Below, piece by piece: positions 26,466 to 36,225 of a stretch of 41,937 nucleotides of DNA. The stretch covers positions 1-41,937 of the forward strand of contig JAFZED010000045.1 in assembly GCA_017560825.1 (NCBI GenBank), written 5' to 3'. Both the position numbers and the translations under genes were made by a program. The stretch is from Bacteroidales bacterium (GTDB lineage Bacteria > Bacteroidota > Bacteroidia > Bacteroidales > UBA932). The notes under the pieces were generated by a model. That model was not told the DNA's origin. It did no database searches and saw only the letters and a program-made list of their open reading frames with translations. Positions within the stretch are counted from its first letter, which is position 1; the number at the start of each line of letters is the position of its first letter.

Positions 26466-27824
26466 ATGAAGAATCTTTTTTCTGCCATCGCGATGGCATT
26501 GCTCGTTGTAGCTTGTACTGCGCCTGCACAGGTAGATCTGAAGGTCCCAGCACCTGAAGATGTGGTTATGTATCAGGTAAATCCGAGAAATTTTGCACCT
26601 GAGAATTCTTTCAATGCAGTCGTTTCTCACCTGGATTCAATCAAGACAATGGGCGCTAACGTGCTTTGGTTTATGCCTATTTATGAGATCGGTTCACTCA
26701 AGAGTGTAAACTCGCCTTACTCTATCAGAGACTACAGATCTGTAAACCCGGAGTTCGGTACAGTTGAGGATTTCAAGAATCTTGTTGCCGAGAGCCACAA
26801 GAGAGGTATGATCGTGATCATTGACTGGGTTGCAAACCACACATCGTGGGACAGCCAGTGGATCTACGACCATCCTGAGTGGTACACTCACGATGAGAAT
26901 GGAGAGATCATTCCACCTGCAGGAACAGGCTGGAACGATGTTGCTGACCTTGACTTCAGCAAGCCTGATATGTGTCAGGAGATGATCGACGCGATGAAGT
27001 TCTGGGTAGAGGAAGTCGGAGTGGACGGTTTCCGTTGCGACGCTGCGGATTTCGTGCCGTATGAGTTCTGGCAGGACTGTCTCCAGCAGCTTAGAGCAAT
27101 CGAGGGCAAGGAGCTCCTTATGCTTGCTGAGGGTGAGAGAAAGGATCATTTCGAGGCAGGATTTGATATGAACTATGCCTGGGGCTGGCTTGCAGCGCTC
27201 AGAAGAGTCTACAATGGCAACACATTCAACAGACAGCCTGGTCAGGGAAGAAGAGCTGGCGGTCCTGTGCCTGTAAGCTCACTCTTTACAGCAGACTCTC
27301 TTGAGTATGCCGGCCTTCCTGAGGGCAAGGTGAAGCTCCGCTTTACAACCAACCACGACGAGTGCGTGAAGATGTCTCCTGTACGCGAGTTCTTCGGCAC
27401 AGAGGGCTCTATGGCTGCATTTGTGGCTACTGCATACATCCACGGTGGTATCCTCGTGTATGGTTCTCAGGAGGTAGGTTATCCTGGAAAGATCAACTTC
27501 TTCAATTACGTTGACATTGACTGGGAGGCAAATCCTCATATGTACAAAGAGTACTGCGACCTCATCGCTGCATACAACGCAGAACCTGCCCTCAGAATGG
27601 GATCTCTTGTTCCGTATCCGGACAACAATGTCCTGATGTTCGAGAGAGTATATGGTGAGGATAAGATCCTTGTAGTCATCAATATGAGAGACACTCAGCA
27701 TCATATCGAACTTCCTCAGCAGTGGAAGGGACGCACTTGCACTGACGTCGTTTCAGGCGAGACTGTGACACTTCCTTCGGGAACTGAGCTCCTCAGACCT
27801 TTCGAATATTACGTAGTGAAATAA
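26466..27824 (+). CDS. GH13 alpha-amylase-family lipoprotein
   Basis: Cleaves alpha-glucosidic bonds by the retaining GH13 mechanism. 452 residues; a signal peptide with lipobox ends in Cys17 (LLVVAC), so it is membrane-anchored. Catalytic set: nucleophile Asp192 (GFRCDAADF), acid/base Glu222 (MLAEGERKD), transition-state Asp298 (TTNHDE); the region I motif is DWVANHT. It has no N-terminal cyclomaltodextrinase-type domain, so it is a compact amylase resembling the enzyme at 39678-41018. A loop near 250-266 is rich in Arg, Gln and Gly (RQPGQGRRAGG). Exact product pattern cannot be told. Confidence 0.9.
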   Translation: MKNLFSAIAMALLVVACTAPAQVDLKVPAPEDVVMYQVNPRNFAPENSFNAVVSHLDSIKTMGANVLWFMPIYEIGSLKSVNSPYSIRDYRSVNPEFGTVEDFKNLVAESHKRGMIVIIDWVANHTSWDSQWIYDHPEWYTHDENGEIIPPAGTGWNDVADLDFSKPDMCQEMIDAMKFWVEEVGVDGFRCDAADFVPYEFWQDCLQQLRAIEGKELLMLAEGERKDHFEAGFDMNYAWGWLAALRRVYNGNTFNRQPGQGRRAGGPVPVSSLFTADSLEYAGLPEGKVKLRFTTNHDECVKMSPVREFFGTEGSMAAFVATAYIHGGILVYGSQEVGYPGKINFFNYVDIDWEANPHMYKEYCDLIAAYNAEPALRMGSLVPYPDNNVLMFERVYGEDKILVVINMRDTQHHIELPQQWKGRTCTDVVSGETVTLPSGTELLRPFEYYVVK

Positions 27825-27835
27825 TACCTTAAACT

Positions 27836-29854
27836 ATGAAAAAGTTTGTCAGCATTTTCTTGCTCGCGATCTGTTGCGTGTCAGCGCACGCAACAGACAT
27901 CCAGCGAGTAGATCCTCCTTTCTGGTATGCCGGAATGAAAAACACCGAGCTTCAGATTATGTTCTATGGTCAGAAGATCGCAGAATCTTCCTTCTCTATG
28001 GAGAAATATGAAGGAGTGACCGTCAAGGAGGTCTGTCAGGTGGAGAATCCTAACTACCTGTTCGTCTATCTCGATGTCACCGCAAAGGCAAAGCCTGGTA
28101 ACCTTACTTTCCAGTTCAAGGAAGACAGGAAGGTGACAAAGCGTGAGTTTGAGCTCCGTCCGAGGAATGAAAAGCAGGGTGCGATGGGATTTACTCCTGC
28201 AGATGTGCTCTACCTTATTATGCCGGACCGTTTCGCGAATGGAAATCCTGACAACGACAATCTCGACGGTTACATCGCAAACCGTCAGGGCGGAGGACGT
28301 CACGGTGGTGATCTTCAGGGAATTATGGATCACCTCGATTATATCGATGACCTTGGTGTGACAGCTGTGTGGCTCAATCCTATCCAGTTCAACAAAGGAA
28401 ACAATTCCCACGGTTATTCGATCTCAGACTATTATCTCGTGGAGCCTCGCCTTGGATCAAACGAAGAGTATTGCGCAATGATTGATGCTGCTCACGCAAA
28501 GGGCATCAAGGTGGTTATGGATATGATCTTCAACCACAGCGGAAGCTCGCACTGGTGGATTACCGACGTACCTACTTCAGACTGGTTCAATCAGAATGAC
28601 CAGGCTGTGAAGACAGGTGAGAGGATAAAGGAGCAGGAAGCTAATCGTGGAAAGCAGCAACAGCAGCAGCGCCAGTTCAGCGGTTATCGCAGGCAGCAGG
28701 TACAGATGCCTGCGACTGTAGCTGAGTTCGAGGCGCTTCCACAGGAGCAGAAAGATGCGCTTATCAGACAGCACACCCACAATGAGGATGCATTGGTGAC
28801 CACAACGCATTACAAGTGGACCCTTCTTGATCCGCACGCACCTCAGACAGAAAAAGACATCCTTGTACAGGGATGGTTCTCAGGTGGAATGCCTGACTTG
28901 AATCAGAAAAACCGTCACCTCGGCACTTACCTCATCCAGAACAGTATCTGGTGGATCGAGTACTCGAGAATCGACGGTATCAGAATGGACACCTATCCTT
29001 ACGCAGACTTTGACTTTATGGCAAGATGGTGCGAGGAGATCAACAACGAGTATCCGGACTTCAACATCGTAGGTGAGGGATGGTATCCGCGTAACTCGGC
29101 CGCAGGTTGGTGGCAGGGTGGTTCTACCGTACACAATTCGGACTCAAAGCTCAAGACCGTTATGGACTTTGACCTTACCTTCACGACTCAGAATGAGATC
29201 CTTAAGGAGAGCAACACAAGCGAAGGCTCAGAGGCAGGACTCTTCAAGATGTATGAGTGCGTGACACAGGACTTCCTGATCCCGGATCCGAACTATGTGC
29301 TCACTTTCCTTGACAACCACGACATCGCAAGATTTATGAAGCCTGGCGATCCGATCTGGAAGTTCAAGCAGGGACTCGCTTTCCTCCTTACCACAAGAGG
29401 AATCCCACAGATCTATTATGGAACTGAAATTATGATGGGAGTGACCGGCACAGACCAGCTGCGTGCTGACTTCCCAGGAGGATGGGCAGAGGACGAGAAG
29501 TCGGCCTTTACTGCAGAAGGCAGAACTCCGGAGCAGAATGAGAGCTGGAACTTTGCAAGTACCCTTCTCAACTGGAGAAGGACTTCAAAGGCGGTGGCAG
29601 AGGGTAAGCTCATCCATTATACACCGGACAACAGGACAAAGTGCTACGTCTATGCCCGTACAAACGGTGAGGAGACCGTTTTGGTGATTCTTAACGGCAG
29701 CGACACAATGAGACTCGTGGATATGCACAGATTCTCAGAGGTCGTAAAGGACAACACAAAGGGTAAGGATGTTGTGACAGGAGAGGTTGTAGACCTTACT
29801 TCTCTTGTGAAGATCGAGCCAAGAGGCGTGTATGTACTTGAACTAAGCAAATAA
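27836..29854 (+). CDS. SusA-like GH13 neopullulanase/cyclomaltodextrinase, periplasmic
   Basis: 672 residues with a signal peptide (CVSAHA, residue ~19), so likely periplasmic. The N-terminal ~100 residues are a Cyc-maltodextrinase N-domain (VDPPFWYAGMKNTELQIM), then the GH13 barrel and a C-terminal beta domain. Catalytic set: Asp385 (GIRMDTYPYA), Glu414 (IVGEGWY), Asp496 (LDNHDIARF). SusA of Bacteroides thetaiotaomicron, of the same type, degrades imported maltooligosaccharides. Residues ~257-320 form an extra Gln/Arg-rich stretch (KQQQQQRQ) absent from the paralogues downstream. Starts 11 bp after the previous gene. Confidence 0.9.
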   Translation: MKKFVSIFLLAICCVSAHATDIQRVDPPFWYAGMKNTELQIMFYGQKIAESSFSMEKYEGVTVKEVCQVENPNYLFVYLDVTAKAKPGNLTFQFKEDRKVTKREFELRPRNEKQGAMGFTPADVLYLIMPDRFANGNPDNDNLDGYIANRQGGGRHGGDLQGIMDHLDYIDDLGVTAVWLNPIQFNKGNNSHGYSISDYYLVEPRLGSNEEYCAMIDAAHAKGIKVVMDMIFNHSGSSHWWITDVPTSDWFNQNDQAVKTGERIKEQEANRGKQQQQQRQFSGYRRQQVQMPATVAEFEALPQEQKDALIRQHTHNEDALVTTTHYKWTLLDPHAPQTEKDILVQGWFSGGMPDLNQKNRHLGTYLIQNSIWWIEYSRIDGIRMDTYPYADFDFMARWCEEINNEYPDFNIVGEGWYPRNSAAGWWQGGSTVHNSDSKLKTVMDFDLTFTTQNEILKESNTSEGSEAGLFKMYECVTQDFLIPDPNYVLTFLDNHDIARFMKPGDPIWKFKQGLAFLLTTRGIPQIYYGTEIMMGVTGTDQLRADFPGGWAEDEKSAFTAEGRTPEQNESWNFASTLLNWRRTSKAVAEGKLIHYTPDNRTKCYVYARTNGEETVLVILNGSDTMRLVDMHRFSEVVKDNTKGKDVVTGEVVDLTSLVKIEPRGVYVLELSK

Positions 29855-29863
29855 CACTGAAAT

Positions 29864-32800
29864 ATGAAGAACATAAGATTGGCATTGGTGGCGGCTATGC
29901 TGCTTCTCTTTGCCGGATTCAAAGCTGAAGCAGCTGAAATCCAGCATCTCGATCCTCCTTGCTGGTGGGTCGGAATGAAGAATACAGAACTCCAGATTAT
30001 GGTTCACGGACCGGAGATCTCAAAGTCAAAAGTGGAGATCAAGTATCCGGGAGTGACCATCAAGGAAGTGGTCAAGACAGAGAACCCTAACTATCTCTTC
30101 ATCTATCTGAACATCGCTCCTAAGACCAAGCCGGGCAAGATGGACATCGTCTTCAAGGAAGGCAAGGAGAAGACTGTCTATGAGTACGAACTTCTTCCAA
30201 GAAGCAAGAAGGAGGGAGCCGCAGGATTCACTTCTGCCGACGTCCTCTACCTTATCACTCCAGACCGTTTCGCAAACGGTGATCCTTCAAACGACACCAT
30301 CGGTGGCGCGAGAATGAGCCGTGAGAGATCCGGTGCAAGACACGGTGGAGACATCAAGGGTGTGACAGACAACCTCGATTACATCAAGGACCTTGGCGTG
30401 ACAGCCATCTGGCTCAACCCTGTACAGGAAAACAATGCCAACACCTATCACGGCTACGCGATCACAGACTTCTACGACGTTGACCCTCGTTTCGGTACAA
30501 TGGCGGAGTACATCGAGATGATCGACAAGGCACACGAGAAGGGTCTCAAGGTGGTTATGGATATGATCTTCAACCACTGCGGAAGCTCACACTGGTGGAT
30601 GAACGACCTTCCTACAGGTGACTGGCTCAACTTCAACAATACATATGTGCCTACAAGCCATCAGAAGTGGACTCAGGTGGACCCTCACGCCGCACCGTCA
30701 GAGAGAAAGCTCTTCACAGACGGTTGGTTCAACGCCGGAATGCCTGACCTGAACCAGAAGAACCCTCTCGTTAGCGACTATCTTATCCAGACATCTACCT
30801 GGTGGATCGAGTACGCAAGAATTGACGGTATCCGACAGGATACACATCCTTATATGGATGCTGAATTTGCTGCAAAGTGGTGCAAGGCTACAATGGACGA
30901 GTATCCTGAATTCAACATCACAGGTGAGACCTGGTACCCTGTGGGCAGCGGTTTCCCAGCTTGGTGGCAGAAGAATTCGAAATTCAGCCCTATCAACAGC
31001 AACCTTACTTCGGTAATGGACTTCAACCTTGCGTTCATCGTTCCGACTGCGTTTACAGACACAAACATTCCGGACGACGGAAAGGCTCAGGGTCTGTTCA
31101 ATATCTACGTTTCGATGGCGAACGACTTCCTTTATCCGGATCCGAACAGCGTCCTCATATTCCTTGACAACCACGACCTCGGACGATTCTCGACTACCGA
31201 GGACGTAGGTCTGAACAAGTACAAGCAGGGTGTTGCCTTCATCCTCACTACTCGTGGTATCCCGCAGATCTACTACGGTACTGAGCTTCTCTTTACAGGT
31301 ACAAAGCAGGAAGGTGACGGTGTCATCCGTAAGGATATGCCGGGCGGATGGGAAGGTGATGAAAGGTCTGTCTTTACAGCTGAGGGCAGAACTGCTGAGG
31401 AAAATGAGGCGTGGAACTATATGAGCCGCATCCTCAACTGGCGTCAGAACTCAAAGGCGGTGAAGCACGGCTCGCTGATTCAGTACGCTCCGCTTCACGA
31501 TCACGGAGACTGCTATGTATATGCAAGAATCAAGGATGACGAGACAGTTCTCGTTGTGCTCAACGGCTCTGACAACGATGTGACCATCGATATGTCGAGA
31601 TATGACGACGTGATGAAGAACTTCACCGCAGGTGTGGACGTGATCACAGGCGAGAACTTCGACCTCACAGGTACCCTCGATGTGCCGGCAAGAGGTACAT
31701 ATATCTTCGATCTTAAGGAGCTTGCCCCTAAGGCTCCTACATCGGTGAACATTCCTGCTCCTGAGTACGCACAGTTCTCGGAGGGTCTCATCGACAACAT
31801 TACAGCTCAGGGCTGGCTCAAGGAGATCCTTGTACGCCAGCAGGAAGGCCTCACAGGTCATCCTGAAGCTATGGCCTATCCTTACAACTCTTGCCTGTGG
31901 GCAGGAGAACTTGAGAGAGACTCAGAGTCTCGTGGCGCTGACTGGTGGAGATTCGAGCAGACTGCATACTATCTTGACGGAATGACCAGACTCGGTTATC
32001 TCCTCGATGACGAGAAGTTCCTCAAGATCTGGCAGGAGAACATTGACTATGTGCTCGCACATCCGCTTCCAGCAAAGAAGGGTATCGACATCGAGACCCA
32101 GAAGAAGATGGAGCAGGAACGCAGAGCTCAGAGGGGAGGACAGCGTGGCAATTTCGATGCTCAGGTGTCTGCGGATCCACGTCTTCGCCAGAGAATGGCC
32201 GCTCAGCAGGCCCGTCGCGAGAAGCAGATGAGGATCAATGCTATAGACCGTCCTGAAGGACGCCTCGGCCCTGAGACCAGTTCTATGGCCTGGCCGTTTG
32301 CTGTGTTCTTCAGAGCAGTGCAGGCTTATTATGAGGTTACAGGTGATCCACGCATTCCGGAGGCACTTGAGAAGAACTACCTCTCATATCCTGTTGAGGA
32401 ACTTGGAATGGACCGTTTCGTGGTCAATGTAGAAGGCATCCTCTGGACATATTCGATCACTAAGAATCCGGCTCTTCTTGACCTTGCCATCAAGGCTTGG
32501 GATGAGGACGCTTCAAACCTTACGCAGGAGACTTGTCTTGACGATTCAGAGTTCCATATGCACGGTGTGACTATGAACGAGCTGATGAAGATCCCTATGA
32601 TCCTCTATGCACACACCGGCAAGGAGGAGTACCTCCAGGCAGCTCTCAAGGCTGATTACAAGATGGAGACCCCTAATATGCTCATCGACGGAATCAATTC
32701 CAGTACAGAGGCTCTTGCTGGCAATGATCCGCTTGCAAGCCACGAGACTTGTGACGTGACAGACTACACCTGGACTATGGGCTACTACCTTATGACTACA

Positions 32801-33781
32801 GGAGATGCGCAGTGGGCTGACAGGATAGAGAAAGGTATCTTCAACGGCGGACTCGGATCAATCACAAAGGATTTCCGTTCGATGCAGTATTTCTCTTGCC
32901 CTAACCAGTTCATCGCGACAGGTAATTCCAACCACAACGGCTTCAAGTACGGTCTGACCTGGATGGCTTACCGTCCTATCCACGAGACAGAGTGCTGCAT
33001 CGGCAACCTTCACAGATATATGCCTAACTATGTAGCCAGAATGTGGCTGAAGGATAAGAAAGGCCACCCTGTAGCTGCGCTTTACGGCCCTTCATCAGTG
33101 GTTTACGATCTTGGAGAAGGTGTCACTGTGAAGATCGACGAGATCACTGAGTACCCGTTCGAGGAGCAAGTCAAGTTCAAGTTTACATTCTTCAAAGATG
33201 GAAAGAGATCTAACGAGTCTCACGCAATGGATTTCACTTACAGAATTCCTGGCTGGTGCAAGGCTGCCGAGACAGGTTTCCATACCGAGAGCAAGGAGTG
33301 GAAGAGCGGTGACGTTTTCACTGTAAGACTCCCGATGCAGATCGAGGTTGTGGACAATCCTGTTCAGGGAAAGTGCATTCAGAGAGGCCCTATCGTGTAC
33401 TCTTACGCTATCCCTGCAAACTGGGTTGAGGACAACAAGATCTATGACAACCTTGCAGGAAAGGTGTCTGCAAACCCTGACTTCAAGAGCTGGGAGCTTA
33501 CTCCTGCCGGAAAGTGGAACTACGGACTTGTAAATAGCATGCTCAGAGGTCTCAGAGTACAGAGAACCGGCAGCAAGGGTTTCCCATTCGATCCGGAGTC
33601 AGTGCCTGTTAAGATCAGAGTACCTGTAAAGGCTGTCAAGGGCTGGACTCTCAAGGAGGACAGATTCACCCCAGCGCTTCCGGAGATTGTAGAGGCTGAA
33701 AGTGACGAAGTCGAGTTCATCGAACTTGTTCCGTACGGCAGTACAACACTCCGACTCACTACCTTCCCGGTGTTTGAGTAA
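29864..33781 (+). CDS. Fusion enzyme: SusA-like GH13 plus GH127-type (DUF1680) domain
   Basis: 1305 residues with a signal peptide (AEA, residue ~23). Residues 24-630 are a complete SusA-like GH13: N-domain (LDPPCWWVGMKNTELQIM), Asp326 (GIRQDTHPY), Glu355 (ITGETWY), Asp438 (LDNHDLGRF), C-domain. Residues ~650-1305 match DUF1680/GH127: helical barrel, then Glu961 and Cys963 (HETCDVTDY) and Cys1044-Cys1045 (ETECCIGNLHRYMPNY). These equal the zinc ligands and Cys nucleophile of beta-L-arabinofuranosidase HypBA1; spacing of 81 versus 77 residues agrees. Glu949 could be the acid. Residues ~740-800 are an Arg/Gln-rich insertion. No frameshift or internal start explains the join, so this is a real fusion. 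The second substrate is unknown. Confidence 0.88.
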   Translation: MKNIRLALVAAMLLLFAGFKAEAAEIQHLDPPCWWVGMKNTELQIMVHGPEISKSKVEIKYPGVTIKEVVKTENPNYLFIYLNIAPKTKPGKMDIVFKEGKEKTVYEYELLPRSKKEGAAGFTSADVLYLITPDRFANGDPSNDTIGGARMSRERSGARHGGDIKGVTDNLDYIKDLGVTAIWLNPVQENNANTYHGYAITDFYDVDPRFGTMAEYIEMIDKAHEKGLKVVMDMIFNHCGSSHWWMNDLPTGDWLNFNNTYVPTSHQKWTQVDPHAAPSERKLFTDGWFNAGMPDLNQKNPLVSDYLIQTSTWWIEYARIDGIRQDTHPYMDAEFAAKWCKATMDEYPEFNITGETWYPVGSGFPAWWQKNSKFSPINSNLTSVMDFNLAFIVPTAFTDTNIPDDGKAQGLFNIYVSMANDFLYPDPNSVLIFLDNHDLGRFSTTEDVGLNKYKQGVAFILTTRGIPQIYYGTELLFTGTKQEGDGVIRKDMPGGWEGDERSVFTAEGRTAEENEAWNYMSRILNWRQNSKAVKHGSLIQYAPLHDHGDCYVYARIKDDETVLVVLNGSDNDVTIDMSRYDDVMKNFTAGVDVITGENFDLTGTLDVPARGTYIFDLKELAPKAPTSVNIPAPEYAQFSEGLIDNITAQGWLKEILVRQQEGLTGHPEAMAYPYNSCLWAGELERDSESRGADWWRFEQTAYYLDGMTRLGYLLDDEKFLKIWQENIDYVLAHPLPAKKGIDIETQKKMEQERRAQRGGQRGNFDAQVSADPRLRQRMAAQQARREKQMRINAIDRPEGRLGPETSSMAWPFAVFFRAVQAYYEVTGDPRIPEALEKNYLSYPVEELGMDRFVVNVEGILWTYSITKNPALLDLAIKAWDEDASNLTQETCLDDSEFHMHGVTMNELMKIPMILYAHTGKEEYLQAALKADYKMETPNMLIDGINSSTEALAGNDPLASHETCDVTDYTWTMGYYLMTTGDAQWADRIEKGIFNGGLGSITKDFRSMQYFSCPNQFIATGNSNHNGFKYGLTWMAYRPIHETECCIGNLHRYMPNYVARMWLKDKKGHPVAALYGPSSVVYDLGEGVTVKIDEITEYPFEEQVKFKFTFFKDGKRSNESHAMDFTYRIPGWCKAAETGFHTESKEWKSGDVFTVRLPMQIEVVDNPVQGKCIQRGPIVYSYAIPANWVEDNKIYDNLAGKVSANPDFKSWELTPAGKWNYGLVNSMLRGLRVQRTGSKGFPFDPESVPVKIRVPVKAVKGWTLKEDRFTPALPEIVEAESDEVEFIELVPYGSTTLRLTTFPVFE

Positions 33782-33816
33782 AAAATACGTAATTACATAA
33801 CACTAAAGCTATTATA

Positions 33817-36219
33817 ATGAAAGTTAAGAGATTTTTAGCAGCCTTTTTTGCAGGTCTGCTTGCCCTTACCAGTGCCTTTGCAGTCGAAAATGACCCTGTT
33901 GCCAATCCGAAAGCACAGGTTGTAGCAGGCAACGCAAGATTCACTGTACTCACAGACAGACTCATCAGAATGGAGTGGGCTGAGAACGGAAAGTTCGAGG
34001 ACAATGCCACACTCGCGATAATCAACAGAAACCTTCCAGTACCTGCTTTCACTACAACAAAGACTGGCGAAGGCGTACAGATCAAGACAGGCGCATTGAC
34101 TTTGAAATATAATGGAAAAGGTAAGTTTGACCAGAGCAACCTTTCTGTAACATTCAAACTCAACGGCAAGACAGTGACTTGGTATCCTGGAAAAGAGGAC
34201 ACAGGCAACCTTATGGGAACTGCCCGTACTCTCGACGGATGTATGGGACCTGAAAAGATCAACAACAACGACCCGATGGAGCTCGGTATCGTTTCACGCG
34301 ACGGTTGGGCGATCGTTGACGAGAGCCAGCGCCATATCTTCGTGAAGGATGACTCTGATTGGGGAGAATGGGTGCAGGCGCGACCTGAGGGTGATGTGCA
34401 GGACCTCTATATCTTCGCATATGGCCACGACTACACCGCAGCCCTTGCTGACTTTACAAAGGTGGCAGGAAAGATTCCTCTTCCTCCTAAGTACGTGTTC
34501 GGTTACTGGTGGAGCCGCTATAAGGCATATTCGGCTGACGAACTCATCGACCTTGGCAAGGAGTTCCGTACCAGAAACATCCCTATGGACGTGATGATCA
34601 TCGATATGGACTGGCACGAGACCTGGCAGAGAAGCTCACGCACTCACCGCAGGGACGAGTTCGGCCAGAGCATAGGTTGGACAGGCTATTCTTGGAACAG
34701 GGACCTCTTCCCTGACACCAAGGGTTTCCTTGCAGAGCTCCACGATATGGGCTTCAAGACAGCTCTCAACCTCCATCCTGCATCAGGTATCAGCGTGAGA
34801 GAGGACAGCTATGAGGATTTTGTGGCTGACTATCTTTCAAGAACAGATGACTACGATGGTCCTGAGGGTTACATCTACAAGGGTGGCGATAAGATCACCG
34901 ACAAGAGAACTGCAGTAAAGGGTTACCGAGCTACAGTGCCTTTCAGAATGTCGCAGCAGGAGTGGGCTGACGCTTACTTCAATTCTGTGATCCATCCGCT
35001 TGAGGCAGAAGGAATCGACTTCTGGTGGCTTGACTGGCAGCAGTGGAAGCTCAGCAAGTATGTTGACAACCTCAGCAATACATTCTGGCTCAACTACACC
35101 TTCTTCAACGACAAGGTAAGACGCAACCGCGACAAGTCTGCTGAAGAGAGCGAGAGACCTATGACATACCACCGTTGGGGTGGTCTCGGAAGCCACCGCT
35201 ATCAGCTCGGCTTCTCGGGTGACACACACATTCTTTGGGATGTGCTCGGCTATCTTCCATATTTTACAGCTACAGCCTCTAACGTGGGTTACGGCTATTG
35301 GGGCCACGACCTCGGCGGACATATGCAGAGAGGCCAGATTCCTACAGATCCTGAACTCTACACAAGATGGCTCCAGTACGGAGTCTTCTCGCCACTCTTC
35401 AAGACTCACTGTACAAGCTCGGAGATCATCGAGAGACGTATCTGGACATTTGAGAACCATTATGAGCATATGAAGGACGCATTCGAGCTCCGCTATGCAC
35501 TCACTCCATATATCTACGATGCCGCAAGACAGACCTACGACACAGGTGTATCACTCTGCCGCCCTATGTACTACTCTAACCCTGAGAAGGCTGAGGCTTA
35601 CGACTACAAGGAGCAGTATATGTTCGGAGACAACATCCTCGTGGCTACAGTATGTCAGCCTGTGGACACTCTCACAGGTGTTGCAAAGAGAGATGTATGG
35701 TTCCCTGCAGGCAATGACTGGTACGATATGGCTCATCTCCAGATGATCAAGGGCGGAAGCAAGAAGACCCTTGAGTACACTATCGCAGAAAACTGCTGGT
35801 TCGTGAAGGCCGGTGCGATCATCCCAATGGCTCACGAGGGCATCCAGAACCTCCAGGACAAGACAAATGCCCTCCGCATCTATGTGGCTCCGGGCAAGGG
35901 CAAGTCTACATACAGACATTATGAGGATGACGGCGTAAGCCAGGCATACGAGACAGACTATGCTACAACCGACATCACCAAGAATGCCACATCGTCATCT
36001 TGCACAGTGACAATCGGAGCACGCAAGGGCTCTTACAAGGGTATCGACGCTCAGAGGGACCTTACAATCGTTCTCGGCGGTCTCAGCAAGAAGCCTGCTT
36101 CAGCTAAGATCGGTGCAGAGAACCTTGAGGTAACCTACGACGCAGCTTCCAAGGAGGCAAGCGTGAAGCTTCCTGTCCTCCAGGCAGATTCACCTGTAAC
36201 AGTTGTCATCAAGTACTAA
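33817..36219 (+). CDS. GH31 family alpha-glucosidase-like enzyme
   Basis: Exo-acting retaining alpha-glycosidase, expected to release glucose from non-reducing ends. 800 residues; signal peptide ends near SAFA (residue 22), periplasmic. N-terminal beta-sandwich, then the barrel with IIDMDWHETW (271-280), nucleophile Asp406 in DFWWLDWQQW, and acid/base Asp469 in GFSGDTH; HRWGGLGSHR also fits. C-terminal beta domains follow. It may fill the role that GH97 SusB has in the classic Sus system; no GH97 is seen here. Could also be an alpha-1,6- or alpha-1,3-acting member. 35 bp after the fusion gene, a larger gap than its neighbours. Confidence 0.9.
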   Translation: MKVKRFLAAFFAGLLALTSAFAVENDPVANPKAQVVAGNARFTVLTDRLIRMEWAENGKFEDNATLAIINRNLPVPAFTTTKTGEGVQIKTGALTLKYNGKGKFDQSNLSVTFKLNGKTVTWYPGKEDTGNLMGTARTLDGCMGPEKINNNDPMELGIVSRDGWAIVDESQRHIFVKDDSDWGEWVQARPEGDVQDLYIFAYGHDYTAALADFTKVAGKIPLPPKYVFGYWWSRYKAYSADELIDLGKEFRTRNIPMDVMIIDMDWHETWQRSSRTHRRDEFGQSIGWTGYSWNRDLFPDTKGFLAELHDMGFKTALNLHPASGISVREDSYEDFVADYLSRTDDYDGPEGYIYKGGDKITDKRTAVKGYRATVPFRMSQQEWADAYFNSVIHPLEAEGIDFWWLDWQQWKLSKYVDNLSNTFWLNYTFFNDKVRRNRDKSAEESERPMTYHRWGGLGSHRYQLGFSGDTHILWDVLGYLPYFTATASNVGYGYWGHDLGGHMQRGQIPTDPELYTRWLQYGVFSPLFKTHCTSSEIIERRIWTFENHYEHMKDAFELRYALTPYIYDAARQTYDTGVSLCRPMYYSNPEKAEAYDYKEQYMFGDNILVATVCQPVDTLTGVAKRDVWFPAGNDWYDMAHLQMIKGGSKKTLEYTIAENCWFVKAGAIIPMAHEGIQNLQDKTNALRIYVAPGKGKSTYRHYEDDGVSQAYETDYATTDITKNATSSSCTVTIGARKGSYKGIDAQRDLTIVLGGLSKKPASAKIGAENLEVTYDAASKEASVKLPVLQADSPVTVVIKY

Positions 36220-36225
36220 GGCTAT

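Noticed and set aside
29864-33781. Two separate genes read as one through an error
   Set aside because: The frame is continuous, the linker around residues 630-650 has no stop or start with signal peptide, and both halves keep their full motif sets.
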